A DNA stretch of 64,000 nucleotides from Anaeramoeba flamelloides (lineage: Eukaryota; Metamonada; Anaeramoebidae): contig JANTQA010000036.1 of assembly GCA_027625915.1 (NCBI GenBank), positions 6,097,001 to 6,161,000 of the forward strand, in the 5' to 3' direction. The notes beneath the pieces are model-generated. The model was not told the origin of the DNA. It was given only the letters and a program-made list of their open reading frames with translations, and did no database searches. This document shows, one piece after another, positions 11,904 to 24,234 of the stretch. Position 1 is the stretch's first letter, and every line of letters starts with the position of its first letter. The translations under genes and the position numbers were made by a program.

Positions 11904-13799
11904 TATTATTTTTTTCTAACATTTATATTCTTAATAATTGACCCCCCTGATTTCAAATAATTTTCCTTTTTCCAGTTTTAAAAACAATTTTGAATATCTT
12001 AAAGAGTGCATATCAACATTTTGATTTTTTTCGATCTGGATTTTTAATAAATAAGAAAAAAATACTATAATTTAATTTTCGAGAGTTAAGGATTTTTCAA
12101 GAGTATTAGAACATGTTTGAAAAATTGATATTTGATTGGAAATTCAAAAAGGAAATTTTCAAAACAATTATATAAAAAAGGTAATGAATTAACTTTTTAT
12201 CAACAATTTTATGGAATTTTTTTTTTCAATTAAAATCATTTTTTCAAATTCATTAACTAAATAATAGTTAATAAAAAACTATATATTATGAATGGGAAAT
12301 AAACCAAACCGAAAAGGATAAAGAAAGATCTGAAATTTTGAAAAAAAAATAAATAATTTAGAAATGTTGTTTATATTGTTACAAATATGATATTTGTTGA
12401 TAAGGTAGAACAGATGTAAATGTTTATCATTTTTGAAAAGAGATTTTTTCTGATAAGTAATTTACTTTTTTTTTTTTTTCCACAAAAATGTTAATTTCCA
12501 CTAAATAGGCTATTTTTTCAGGATATATAGTTCAAAAAAACAATTGGTAATGATGATTATTTTTGTTTTAATTGATGAAAAGATTTAATTCATTTTAAAC
12601 AAAATGATTTGAATGATAATATGATCTTAATCAAAAATAAAATTATTATTGTTACTGACAAGTTTAAAAATTAAAATTTTGATGTTCATTTAATTAGACA
12701 ATAAATAGATTTAGACATCACCACAAATTGTTTTAATTGTGCAAGTTCATTTTCTGAAAACCCAATTTATCATTAAATAAATAAAAAAGTATATTATTTT
12801 CAAATTTTATTTCAACTTTTTATCATCGTTCAGTTGAATCAGTATGTTTATCAGTAGATTAAATAGTTGACAATTTGCATTGATTTATCAATAGTTAAAT
12901 TAATTCAATTTTTACCAAAAGTATCAATTATACCCTAGAATGACATAAATAAACTTTTTTCAGTCAAGAGGCCTAAAATTTTTTTCAAATATCAAATAAT
13001 TTTTTATAATTGGCTTACAAAGAAAAAATAAGAAATAAGAAGAATAATACACATCAGAAGATAGTTGGTTTCTTTATGAAGCAAATCTAATAAATCTATG
13101 TATTTTTATAAAAATTGAAAAAACCCAAAATTCTTTGGTAGTAAGATATTGAGAAAAACAACAATGTCCATTTTGATCTCCAATTGAAAGATCAAAATAA
13201 AATTCCAAAAAATCAATAGTATTTCTCTAAAATCATTTTCACTGTTTCAATAACATTCGAATAACACGTTTTTTCCAATTGTGACTATAGATCTTTGAAT
13301 AAAAAAAAAATTTACAAATGAAGTATGTTGTCAAAAAAAAATCGAAAAAAAAAAAAAAGAAAAAATGATTTGAATTTTAAAAATTTGAAAAAGCAAAGAA
13401 ATTTTTTCTTCGAATCCCCATCCAAATGCTTTAAACACATGTAATTCACTCACCATAACTGCCCAACCGTTTGACAGTATATTGATTTATCATTAAATAA
13501 ATAAAAAGAATAAATGTTAGGAATATTTTATTGAAAATTAAAAGAAAAATTGAGATCTTTAATAGATTTGTTATTAAGGTATTAATATTTGAAAGACTGG
13601 ATTTTTCTTTAAGAAATAGAAAAAAAAAAAATAAAAAAATAAAAAAAATAAAAAAAAATAAAATAAAAGTAAGAAAGAAGAAAGGAAAATATAGAAATTT
13701 ATCAATGAATATATTCTTAAAATGATCAAATTAAATGACGATTCCATTCACAAAAAAAAAAGCAAAAAGCAAAAAGCAAAAACAAAAATAACAAAATAA
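11904..13799. other. Intergenic, no gene seen
   Basis: 3' flank of the DOCK gene. A block TTATCATTAAATAAATAAAA occurs twice in direct orientation (near 12768 and 13487), about 720 bases apart. An A-rich Lys open frame at 13531-13725 is low complexity and not supported as a gene. Confidence 0.55.
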
Positions 13800-16700
13800 T
13801 TATTTAAAAATTTGGTCTGGTTTTATCCCCTTTAAATAAGATTCCAATTTTTTATTCATATCGTCAAATTGAATTTTCATTTTGTCATGGAAGGGTCTAA
13901 AATTATCTGGGCACAAGCGGTTATGTAAGTGAAGGCCTACATTGAGGATATATAATTGGTTGACTAGCAGCTGTTTCATTTTGATTACCAAATACTCATT
14001 TTTTGGGTAGTTGTCCAAATATTGTTCTTGCAAAAAGGCGTTTACGTACATGTTGATGCCACCATTAACTGCGGCGTCTATCACCCCGTTTAGCGCCATG
14101 GAAAAGGGGTTAGTGTTTTGGATTGTTTCTGTTTGGTATTTTGTTATTATTGAGACGAGGTCTTCATTTTTATTTTCGATCGAGTTAACGCCGTTTTGTA
14201 TTGGCGAAATTTCAATAATGATAATGTCCTTAACTTTGAGTCTTCTGCACGTTGTGGGGAAAAAATCTGTGGCGATCATATAGATATTTCTGATCCAGAG
14301 ATCGGCGAATTCATTTTTGGATTTAATCTTGGATTTTCTGAAGGGCTTTGAATAGACAAAGACGTTAACTTTGCCTTCCATTTTATGCTTCAGGACCTTT
14401 TCGGGGATTGATCGGCTGTAGGTAATTTTTTTATCCAAAATGACGTCCTCTGAGCTTGGCTGCACTGTACAGACCTGGATGTATTGCCCCTGGGCGTTTT
14501 TTTGTTCCTCGGTTGGGTCCTTGACATCGTAAGTCGCGTTGGGGTATTTAATTTTCAATTTATCCATAAACTCTGGGAGCTTTTCGAGTTCTCTTCCCTT
14601 ATAGATGAAAGTTTGGTCTTTAATTCCTTGGTATTTTTCGTCTTCAAACCCCTTGCCAAAATAACCGACTCGGAAATATGTGGCATAAAAGCGGTCCACG
14701 GTCATTATATTTTTGTAGAATTGTGATTCCTTTGATATATAATGGGACAATTTGGAATAATTATAGGTTTGGATATAATAACGTTTCAGGGGCTGCAAAT
14801 ATTTTATTGCCAGTTCCCAAGATTTGCCCTTATCTAGATAATCGATCGTCTTTTTCAAGAGATTTTCTTTACTCGCTGTTTGGAATTTTCGTTGGTTGCC
14901 CTTATTATTATTGTCAACACTTTTGTCATTAGAAGAAGAAGAAGAAGTGGAAGATTGCTCCCACTCTAAGGTTTTCACCAATTTCAAGAGCGATAATCCG
15001 GCTTCAGTGAAATTTTTATTTTGTACATGCAGGTTACACAGCAATTGGCAATATCTAGCAAACATTTGGTGTCTCTTTGTTTTAAATAAATACTCAATGA
15101 TGTCGATGAGAACTTGACTTTTCTCTTCTTCAAACTTTGTGTCCCTAAAGTCCTTCAGTTTGGAACTTCTTTTAATTAATTGGTTCAATTGATCTAAAAA
15201 CGTTTTGCCTTGCTCCTTAATAGTTTTCCACTCTTCGAATTTTTGCTCAAAGCGAGGGAAGAAATTCTTAATAAAGATCTCGTCGTTTTCTGTATCAATG
15301 ATGTTACCGACCATTGCGACGGTACCCTGCTCTATTCCAGAGATTTCACCGTTTATTCTGTATTCCTCTAAAAACATTTTAAAATAGAATTCAAACCCAT
15401 AATTAACTAATTCCTCATTCTCCAATAGTAATAAATTCAAAAAGTATTCCACTTCGTTGGGCACGAATTTGATTATTAAATTATCTAAGGAATACCAACT
15501 ATTTTCCAAAATGATAGCGGCAACTTCTCTTAAATCGCCGTATTGCTCTTGAATGAATTTTGCGCTAGAATTACTCAAGCCATTATTAACGCTATTATTA
15601 TAATTATTGCTACTTTTCTTATTATTGAGTTCTTTGAGACTAATAAATTCGAGCAACGATAATATATATAATCTCCATATTTTGAATTTAAAATTCTCGC
15701 CCAAAAAGCTTTCTGTCAATATTTGTGAAATGTTTTTGAAGGTTTCGAGAATAATTAAATACCTCGCCATTGGCAAGTCAGTTGATTCTGGCAATCCAAA
15801 CGATTCGTATAGGTCGTCATCAATTTTGAGTCTCAACCTCTTGTCCTGTGTTAAAATAGTTAGAAACAAATTAAAGATCTTTTCCAATAGAATGGTTTGA
15901 TCGTCGATCCTTTCGGAATAATTATTCAGCAAAATCAGGATGTGGTCGCTGTTCATGACGTGGAACAAACTTAAAAATGAGGAAATTAGCGAGCATTCGA
16001 TCAGATTTCTTTTGTCAATTATTTCACTCGACTTTGATTTTATTCCATTAATTAGTTGCTGGTTTTTGGTTTCCAATTCGTTTTCCTTTTTTTTGATTTC
16101 TTCAGACTTCAATTCCAGCTTCTTGATCTTTTCCAATTCGGTTTTGTTATTTGTCTGTTGCTCTTCGATGGCCTTATTTTGTTCCTTCTGGATTCTCTTT
16201 TTCAGTTTGTCGTTGTATTCCAATCCGCGAAATATTTCGTTTAAAAATGGGAGCAATTCTGTAACCCATTTATTTAGATCCCTTTTTTTCGCCTTTTCGA
16301 ATGTCCTTATAAAGAGGGAATTGATAATGGAGACGCAATTTTCCAAATACTTCTCGCCAAATAAGATGTTACTGTTTATTTGTTGCTTAATGACCTTGAT
16401 AATTATTTGCCGTGACTCCGATTGCTCCACTAATTCGCCCATGGTGATCGATCTGATCCAGACCAATTTGTCCCTCCTCATCAAGTCTCGTCCTTCCACA
16501 TTGACACTTTTGATCATTTTGGTTAACAAATTGGCGATTAAGTCGGAATCAAAGATTTTTAATAAGTCGGCAAACAGGGTTTTGAAATGCTTGAGCGCCA
16601 CGTTTTGCGCGCTTTTCACCCAGACGGGCTCTGTCAGTGACATGAAATTACTGAACAGGTTCATCAAGTTACTGAATCTCTCTTTGAAGTTCTCATCAGA

Positions 16701-19088
16701 ATTGGAAATCCCATTCAGCTTCCGATGGAAGCCATAGCTATTACCGATCAGCTTAAAGATCAGCTCGAGGCCCTTCATGGTTTGTAGCACCTGCCTCATT
16801 TTGTCGCCCTCTTCAATTTTCAGCACATTGGTTAGGGTCGTTACAAAGGGCAAATAGATTTGGGAAAAGTTTTTTTGGATTTCAATGGGCGCATTGGTGT
16901 TCTCCACATTGTAATACTCATTCAGCAAATAGTTGACGACCGATCGAAATCCCTGCGTTTTGATGATATCCTCATGCACATTAAGGACCTCCTCAAAGAT
17001 CCTTTCTTGGAACTGGTTGCCCTTTTCACCGAAAATTTCAAACAGCGTATCAAAGATTTTGTCAATGAATTTGATCTTCTCAATGGCGCTAACATATTTT
17101 AGCTGCTTAAAGACGGTATCCAAATTATTGATATTCTTTCTCCAATTGAAAAATGCGATTAACTTTTCCTGCTGCGTGAGATTCGTGGAGCAGAAATTGA
17201 TATTTAATGTCAGGGCATTTTCGAAAATTACGATCTTGGAATTCTTTTCTTGCGATTCCTTGCTGTTTGGTAAATAGTACAGGGGGTTCTTTCTTGCCAA
17301 TTTTGGATCCCATTTATACAAATTCACCTTTCGTTCGCCCTGCCCAATGACAGACTGATCTGGCTTTGTTAGGCGGACAATACCGACAGAGTGCATTTGC
17401 GAGGCATTTGGTTGGCAACTGTAAATTTCAATAAACAATTCCGCGTTTTGGTACTGCTGTGGGGTCAAGTTTATTTTGATCGTTTCGTTCCATTTAGGGT
17501 TCCCACGGTACCCACAGACATAGCTTGTATACATGTCCATTTTTTCACTCGCATTGCCTGTGCTGATCGCCTTTGAAAAAAATGGCTCCTCCTTAGTTTG
17601 CTTCTCGTTTGTGTTGACGCTGCTGTTGGTATTATTGTTATTGCTTTCAGCTCTGCTTCGCACTATGACTCGTAACTCCAAATTTTTCGCCTTTTTCGCA
17701 TTGATCATGTTGCAACCCTGGAAGGTGACATACAAATCATTTCTCTGGTAATTTGGCAATATAACTTCTGGGAACGAGGTTTTGATCGTTGTTGGTATGT
17801 TCTTGAGTTTTGTTCCATTGTAATCTGGGTAGGTCTGTTTGACATGATCCAAATCCCCCTTATATGTTTTTAAATCCACGGTGACGCCATATGGGCTTTC
17901 CAATTGGATCAGGTTGAGATCCTTATTAATGATCAGCTCATGTAACTTGCCAAACTTGGTTTCCTCGGGGTGCTCGTAGATCGGCAATTTCACCGATTGC
18001 TCCTGGCTAATGGATGTTTGAAGAAAGTTTTTGTCCAGTCTGTGGATCGAGCAGCCGAGGGGCCTTCGGTACTCTGGCCAATTTTCCTTCTTCTTGGTTT
18101 TTTTTTCCTCCTTGTTGAAGAGGCCCCTCCGGTAAATGTGTGCCACGAGGTAGAGATCAGAGTTGATCTCCTTTTCGCTCAGATCCATAAAAATTGTTTT
18201 TTGCAATTCCTGTTTGTCCACTTCGCCGCCTTTCACAGTGGAGCCGCCGCCGCCGCCACCTCCTCCTCCTCCTCCTTTTCCTCCGACTTCCAGACCCCCT
18301 GACATGTTGATAGTGAATGACTCGCTGATGATCTGGTTGGACTGGTGAGAATAAATCTGGAAGACAACAGAATAGGGGTCCTTCATTTTGATGATCATCA
18401 TTTTGAAGTCTAACAGGATTTGGTACTTGTTTGTGCTCGTAGTCAATTCGGTGGCCCTCGTCTGTGCAAACGAATCAGGATGGCAGTTTTGTAAATACAT
18501 CTCATGGACCTTGGAGATGCCCAGGTAGTCAACCAAAACAGGATCGCCGTTCTCTCGTCTGATCTGTTGCTTGTTGACAAAGTGCCGGTTGATCTGATCC
18601 AAATTCGTCACAATACGATGCTTGATCGCAAAGAGCGCTTCAGTGGGCGTGTTTTGATCAAGAAACTCGCCTCGCAATTTCATGATCTGGTTCATCAATT
18701 GCAAAATGGATCGGAAAAAGGAGTGCTTGAGCTTGAGCTTGTTGCCCTTGTTCGACAAGAGCGCCTTCGACCATTGCTTTAAGGACTTCTCGCACTCAAG
18801 GATGACAGGATCAAACTCGCGGATCGGGTGGCACTTGAGCGACAAAAACTCCTCCTTTGTGAAGCTCATCGGCTCGATCTTGACAAAGTTTGTTGGGAAA
18901 ATGCCCCTCCGCTCGGTAATCAACGTGTAGCCCTTCAGCCACAACTCACCATACCTCTCTTCAATAACGATAGGCTCACCAATCGTTCGTAAGGATAAAT
19001 GATCCTTGTGAATCCCGAAAAAGGTATGCATCGTGAAACAAACACCTGGAAATTCTAACCATCGTTCTTCATATTCAAATTCTGTCAT
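13800..19088 (-). CDS. DOCK-A/B type Rho-family GEF
   Basis: A single uninterrupted exon of 1762 codons ends in TAA. An SH3 domain opens the protein (residues ~5-72, ending GIFPTNFVKIEP). A linker with a run of glycines (~270-285) follows, then the DHR-1/C2 domain (~445-660, beginning NDLYVTFQGCNM). After a long helical region with a coiled-coil segment (~1000-1050), the DHR-2 catalytic domain (~1310-1745) follows. Diagnostic DHR-2 blocks are YFRVGYFGKGF, FIYKGRELEKLPEF, NPFSMALNGVIDAAVNGG (the nucleotide-sensor loop with its Val) and FRPFHDKM near the C-terminus. DHR-2 exchanges GDP for GTP on Rac/Cdc42-type GTPases, and DHR-1 binds phosphoinositides at membranes. The N-terminal SH3 and the loop sequence match the DOCK1-5 group, which partners ELMO; no ELMO gene is in the window. 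The lack of introns is notable beside the intron-bearing neighbours. The upstream side has long T and A runs but no clear promoter motif. Confidence 0.95.
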   Translation of the reverse strand: MTEFEYEERWLEFPGVCFTMHTFFGIHKDHLSLRTIGEPIVIEERYGELWLKGYTLITERRGIFPTNFVKIEPMSFTKEEFLSLKCHPIREFDPVILECEKSLKQWSKALLSNKGNKLKLKHSFFRSILQLMNQIMKLRGEFLDQNTPTEALFAIKHRIVTNLDQINRHFVNKQQIRRENGDPVLVDYLGISKVHEMYLQNCHPDSFAQTRATELTTSTNKYQILLDFKMMIIKMKDPYSVVFQIYSHQSNQIISESFTINMSGGLEVGGKGGGGGGGGGGGSTVKGGEVDKQELQKTIFMDLSEKEINSDLYLVAHIYRRGLFNKEEKKTKKKENWPEYRRPLGCSIHRLDKNFLQTSISQEQSVKLPIYEHPEETKFGKLHELIINKDLNLIQLESPYGVTVDLKTYKGDLDHVKQTYPDYNGTKLKNIPTTIKTSFPEVILPNYQRNDLYVTFQGCNMINAKKAKNLELRVIVRSRAESNNNNTNSSVNTNEKQTKEEPFFSKAISTGNASEKMDMYTSYVCGYRGNPKWNETIKINLTPQQYQNAELFIEIYSCQPNASQMHSVGIVRLTKPDQSVIGQGERKVNLYKWDPKLARKNPLYYLPNSKESQEKNSKIVIFENALTLNINFCSTNLTQQEKLIAFFNWRKNINNLDTVFKQLKYVSAIEKIKFIDKIFDTLFEIFGEKGNQFQERIFEEVLNVHEDIIKTQGFRSVVNYLLNEYYNVENTNAPIEIQKNFSQIYLPFVTTLTNVLKIEEGDKMRQVLQTMKGLELIFKLIGNSYGFHRKLNGISNSDENFKERFSNLMNLFSNFMSLTEPVWVKSAQNVALKHFKTLFADLLKIFDSDLIANLLTKMIKSVNVEGRDLMRRDKLVWIRSITMGELVEQSESRQIIIKVIKQQINSNILFGEKYLENCVSIINSLFIRTFEKAKKRDLNKWVTELLPFLNEIFRGLEYNDKLKKRIQKEQNKAIEEQQTNNKTELEKIKKLELKSEEIKKKENELETKNQQLINGIKSKSSEIIDKRNLIECSLISSFLSLFHVMNSDHILILLNNYSERIDDQTILLEKIFNLFLTILTQDKRLRLKIDDDLYESFGLPESTDLPMARYLIILETFKNISQILTESFLGENFKFKIWRLYILSLLEFISLKELNNKKSSNNYNNSVNNGLSNSSAKFIQEQYGDLREVAAIILENSWYSLDNLIIKFVPNEVEYFLNLLLLENEELVNYGFEFYFKMFLEEYRINGEISGIEQGTVAMVGNIIDTENDEIFIKNFFPRFEQKFEEWKTIKEQGKTFLDQLNQLIKRSSKLKDFRDTKFEEEKSQVLIDIIEYLFKTKRHQMFARYCQLLCNLHVQNKNFTEAGLSLLKLVKTLEWEQSSTSSSSSNDKSVDNNNKGNQRKFQTASKENLLKKTIDYLDKGKSWELAIKYLQPLKRYYIQTYNYSKLSHYISKESQFYKNIMTVDRFYATYFRVGYFGKGFEDEKYQGIKDQTFIYKGRELEKLPEFMDKLKIKYPNATYDVKDPTEEQKNAQGQYIQVCTVQPSSEDVILDKKITYSRSIPEKVLKHKMEGKVNVFVYSKPFRKSKIKSKNEFADLWIRNIYMIATDFFPTTCRRLKVKDIIIIEISPIQNGVNSIENKNEDLVSIITKYQTETIQNTNPFSMALNGVIDAAVNGGINMYVNAFLQEQYLDNYPKNEYLVIKMKQLLVNQLYILNVGLHLHNRLCPDNFRPFHDKMKIQFDDMNKKLESYLKGIKPDQIFK

Positions 19089-22000
19089 TTGTAGGTTTTG
19101 TTGCGTTGTTGTTATTTTTTTTTTTTTTGTGTTCTTTTTATTGAGTGATTGAAAACAAGAAAAAAAAAGAAAATTTTTTTTTTTTTTTTTACAAATTTTG
19201 TGTTTTGTTTTTAAGAATAAAAAACAAAAGTTTGTGGAAAAGACAAAAAAGGAAAAAAATAAAAACTAAATAATTATTTGCAAAAAGGTCTTATTTTTTT
19301 TCTTTTACAATTAGGATATTCATTAAATAGTTATTTGGTGCTCTTTTTTTGGATTTGTTCTACTTGTTGAAAAAGAAAAGGGGAACTTCTGTAAAATAGA
19401 GGAGAAAGTTTCATTTGGAGAAAAAAATCTTGTGTTTCAGTATATTTATTATTACTTTTACTATTTGAGTGTGGTTGTTTGGATGCAGTTTTTTGGGCTT
19501 TTCTTTTTTTTTCTGAAAAATTCTTTTTCCAATAAAAAGATCCCCGATAAATCACAAACAGGAAAAAATAGACACATGGACAAAGACAGATAAGGTTTGG
19601 TATATTTTTCAAACACGGTTAATTGAGTCAAACAGAATAAGGAAGGTGCTATTGAATTTTACTTTTTTGGTAGGTTTGTTTGTCGAATTTTTTCTGAAAG
19701 AGATTGGTGATTTCTCGAGTCTTGAAATTAACAAGTTTTTCTTGTTATTTGGAGATTGAAAATATGAGAAATTTTCTTCAAAAGGATTGGAAATTAAGAG
19801 AGTTTTTCTCAACTGTAATTTGTACCATTCGATCAGATTCTAAAATTTCTAAAGGTGGAACAAAAAGAAGAAATTGGATTGAACAAATTCTGATAAATTC
19901 TAAAACGACACATGAATTGTTCAGTAGGTTCTTTTTAAAAATCTTTTTTTCATATTTTATTAACAAAAACTTTCTTCGTTTCTTGGACCAAAATAACAAA
20001 ACATTTTTAAAAAATAATTTGTTACCTCTCCTTTTGTTTTTTCAATTAACTATTTTGTTCTTTTTATTTCAAGATATTCAGTTTTAAAGTTAAGGACATA
20101 AAAATATTTTTCCAATTTCAACTGACTATGTTAATTTGAAATTGAATCATTAAATACATTTCTTTAATCAAATAAATGAATGTTTAAAGAAAATTGGGAT
20201 GTTGGTAATATTCTAGTATAATATACTTACATGTTAATTAAAAAAGGAAAATAAAAATTTTGAAACAATTAGGGTTTTTACATAATCAATTTGTATAAAA
20301 TAAACTACAGAACAGATATTCCAAAATTGATATTTTTTGGTTAAATTTTCAAGATCATACATCTTTTTAGGTAATATTTTTGCTGAATATGAATTACAAA
20401 AAAGAAATTTCAAAAAGAAATACAGATTGTAAATTGAAAATAGATGATTTTTTTGAGATTAAAAGATCAAAAAAACAAAAAAGATATTTAAAAAATAGAA
20501 ATAAAACAAAAAAATAATATTTACGACTTTAATTATTTCTTTTCTGGATCTTATCTTAATTAGTATCATAATTTATTAATAAATTATCATTTTTTATAGA
20601 ATTTCTAGTATTCAATAATACTTTTTTTTATTTGAGATATAGTAATATAAATAATTTGTTCTTGACTTTATTATCCTAATCGAAAACTATTTTCTTATCT
20701 CTTGAAACTCTTTTTTATTAAAATATGTTTCTTCTCAGATAATTTTCCCGTTTTTGGGGGTTCAGATTTGTATTAGGATTTTCTAAATTATTTTAATTTA
20801 CCATTTTTTTTAATACTTTAATTTTACAAAAAAAAAATTATCTTAAAATTATATTTCTGAACATGAATTACATAATATCTTTTGATTAAATATATTTGAT
20901 AAAATATATTATGAAAAATAAAATTTATAATATAAATTACAAAATAAAAATTCGATCTCAAAAAATGATGGAATATTTTTTTATTTTTTTTTTTTTTGGT
21001 AGAATTTTCTGTTTCTACTTTATAAATTAAATCATAATTAGGAACTTTATATTAAAATATTTTTTTCACCTGGTAATAGAAATTATGGAAAATATCATTG
21101 AGTCGGAAATAAACAAAAAAAAATAAGTTAGAGATCTTTTGTGTAAAATTTGATACAATTACTTATTTTTTATACATTTTTTTTTAATTTGGAATCGAAA
21201 TTGGCTTTATTAGAAAATTTTTGGAAAAATTAGTTACTTGATTTTTCGAAAGAATTTTCCAAAATGAATTTAAAAATCTTATTTTCTTCTAATTTTCCCA
21301 ATTGTAGTCTTGGTTCAGAAAAAAAGATGTTTTTTTTTTTGGATTCATCTTTTGAAATAAAGATTATTGGGAGATTCCTTTGAATAATACTTTGTTATTT
21401 TCGATTAAACTGAAAAATCAAAATAATTCTGAACATTGATTGTAATTTACTCTAAATATTTATTTTCTATATGTTTGATTGGAATATTTTTTAACCAACT
21501 TTTGATGATGAGAATTTAATACCCTATATTTAAACTTTTCAACAGTACCCTTTGCTTTAGCTTTTATTGATAAATAAAATTCGAGAAATTATTTTTGTAA
21601 GCAAATTTGTAAAAAAATTTTTAGTAAATAATAACAAAATGTTACACATCCATGAATATTTAGAATAAATTATTTGAATATATCCAAAATAAGAATATAT
21701 AGCTAAAAAATCCCCGAAAATACTTGTTTGTCATTTTTTTTTACATTCTTGATTTCATAAAATTTATAGGTAAAGGCCATATTTCGTATTAAACCTTCTA
21801 AAAGAAATTTTAGTTTTTAAAGACAAACCTACATGTGTTTATTTTATTTATTGTTTTTATTAGTATTTTTTTTCTATTCATAAATACCTCTGAATACATT
21901 CCAGATCCAAAAGCAAAAATTTAATAAAACTAAAAAAATGGGTTCAAAAAATCTAAAAATTACAGATTCAACTCTGAATTACTTTGGGTTCTTTTTTTTT

Positions 22001-22418
22001 TCACAAATAGAAAAACCAAAAAACTATAGATCTTATTTGAAATTTCAATAAAATTTCCTGCAATTTTCAAATATTTTTTATTTATATTTCAACATTTTTT
22101 ATTTAATAATCTAAATTCCCAATAATAATATCCTTATCATTTCAAGGTAAGCCCCATTGGCTATTTCAAGGACCATTCATTTTATTTCAATGTAAAATTC
22201 AATAGATTCTGAATCAAATTTAATATTATATTTATTAAAGTTTCCTTCAACAATGGCCTGAAACTCTTTTCATTTTTGTTCTCATACATATGAGTAAATG
22301 GAAAAAATTTAATATAAAATAAAATTTTTTATCTCTTTCAATTAAGAAGATAAAAATAAAAAATCTTTTCTAAAATACTTTTTATGGATTTTTTTATCAT
22401 TCTTGATTTAAATAAGTA
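19089..22418. other. Intergenic, no confident gene
   Basis: Leader side of the DOCK gene, followed by AT-rich DNA. Overlapping open frames at 19331-20087 on both strands are Phe/Lys/Asn-rich with no recognisable domain. No RNA gene or repeat end was identified. Confidence 0.5.
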
Positions 22419-22902
22419 TAGTGGTATAAATAACCTGTGTTAACAACCTTTAACCCATTACAAAAATTTCACTCGTGTTTTTTTTTTTTTCAGACTTGGG
22501 TATTAAAAATATAGGACGACACACATATATTCTTGGTACAGATTCAAATTGGCTTTAGAGGATATATCTTTGATTAATCGAAATATCACAATAATATTAT
22601 ATACTTTTGTTTCAAAATTTCTTACATATTGTCAAAATTATTAACTTTAAATGTATTTTCTTATTAAAAATCAAAAAAGATATGAAATTTTTCTTATTTT
22701 TTTGTAAAAAAATTACATTTTAATCTTTCAATATCTTCACAATTCCTTTTCAAAATTTATTTAAAGAACCCTATTTCATGTTTATATACTGTTTTAATGC
22801 CATTGATTTTTTTCTTTTATTTCTACAGTTAACGATTCTTTTTGCATGAGTTAAATTTTAGTAATGGGTTAAAGAACAAAACACAGGTTTTTTACACCAC
22901 AG
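22419..22902 (+). mobile_element. 484-base TIR element with TA flanks (family E)
   Basis: Terminal inverted repeats of about 58 bases: left TAGTGGTATAAATAACCTGT..., right end reading inward CTGTGGTGTAAAAAACCTGT.... Both contain CTTTAACCCATTAC. TA lies at 22417-22418 and 22903-22904. There is no open frame of note inside. It looks like a non-autonomous Tc1/mariner-type MITE. No second copy in the window. Confidence 0.8.
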
Positions 22903-24234
22903 TAATTAGGAAAAATGATCTCATTTTTTTCAGTTTCAAAAAGAATGGGTTTGTTTTAAATACACACCTTCACACATCTACCCTAATTACTTTACTCTTT
23001 GATTAATTTCAATTATTAACTTTAACAGATTCAAGATTTGCAATTGGGTTCAATAAAACAAAAAATCGGAAAAAAAGAATGTTATATAAATTGAAAATTT
23101 CAAATATCAATTTAAAACTACTTGAGTTCTTTTCACCAAGAATTCTGTCAATGGCCTTTTGCTTTTATATTTGGACTGAGGCTTTAAATATCTTACTGGT
23201 ACTCAAAAATCTTATTTTCAGTAATGCTCAAACAAGTCAAATTTTTTCAAAATTGGAAAAATTACCTACTCCCTTAAGAACATCTATCGACTTGACATTC
23301 TTTCTGTCAACAAACATAAAGCAGTACTTAAAAGTCATATTCACAAAATATCAAGGTTGGATTGTGCTAAATTTTCTATTCAAGTCTGATTTACGATCAA
23401 AAATAAAAAACTTTGATAATTAAGACAACCCACTTGAATGATCTTTGAAAAACTGAAATCTTAAAAATCTGAAGCAACTTTCATCTTTATTAAGAATCTT
23501 TCATCAAACTTTTCGACCTTATTACCTTTAAAAAATTTTTTTGGTTAATTCTGGTATTGTAAAGATCTCACAATTAAATTGATAAAAACATTAAAAAAGG
23601 GATTCCTCACTTTTGGTAGCACACACGAAGAAAATTTTTTTCACTACCATGTTGAGGGTTAGAATTAGAAATCTCATTACCGAACCTAATATTTTAATTT
23701 CATTATCTTTTGGATTCTTCGATAAGAGTGCATAAATGAGGATAGAAACAAATTAGTTGAATTATTTGGGATCTTTGAGAAATTTTATCAAAATTAAAAT
23801 AAAGAGAAACGAAAACTGTTCAGGGTTTATGAGTTTGTTTTCAAAAATATAGGTTTTTGTTTTTTTTTTAACAAATGTTAATAACAAGCAAATTTAAAAG
23901 AGTTTTCTTTTTAAAGGATTAAAAAAAAGGTTTTCTCTCAAAGGAAAAAGCAAGTTAAAAAGGAATAGTGATCTTTAAAATTACTTTTTGAGTTTCAAAA
24001 TCACTTAAAAAAAATAGATTGCCGGAAAGGCTGATCGAAGAGAAGAAAATTAAATAAATAAAAAAACAAAAAAATTTTTTTTATTTTTGTTTTTGTTTTA
24101 GTTTCATTAGAATAGTTATTATGAACCACTTCTTTCTTTCATTATTGGGTTTAGTTGAACTACGCCAATCTGCCAAAGAAAGCACTAAAGGTAAAGAAAA
24201 ATCAAACCTAAAAACTAAAGAAAGGAAACAAGGT
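22903..24234. other. Intergenic, one doubtful open frame
   Basis: A 114-codon open frame at 23079-23423 (plus) has less skewed composition than its surroundings, but no family is recognised. On the opposite strand the same stretch reads in short pieces that might be an eroded transposase, which I could not establish. The rest is AT-rich and is the 3' side of the TOM22-like gene. Confidence 0.4.

Noticed and set aside
12768-13510. Possible element bounded by TTATCATTAAATAAATAAAA direct repeats
   Set aside because: Only ~20 bases of low-complexity similarity and no other end structure.
14011-18930. Many plus-strand open frames, including 265 codons at 15940
   Set aside because: Antisense shadows of the DOCK exon; no domain recognised.
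19331-20087. Overlapping open frames on both strands upstream of the DOCK gene
   Set aside because: Phe/Lys/Asn-rich, no domain, no splice logic.
23079-23423. 114-codon plus-strand frame, or an eroded Tc1-type transposase on the minus strand
   Set aside because: Neither reading shows a motif strong enough. A profile search of all six frames against transposase families would decide.
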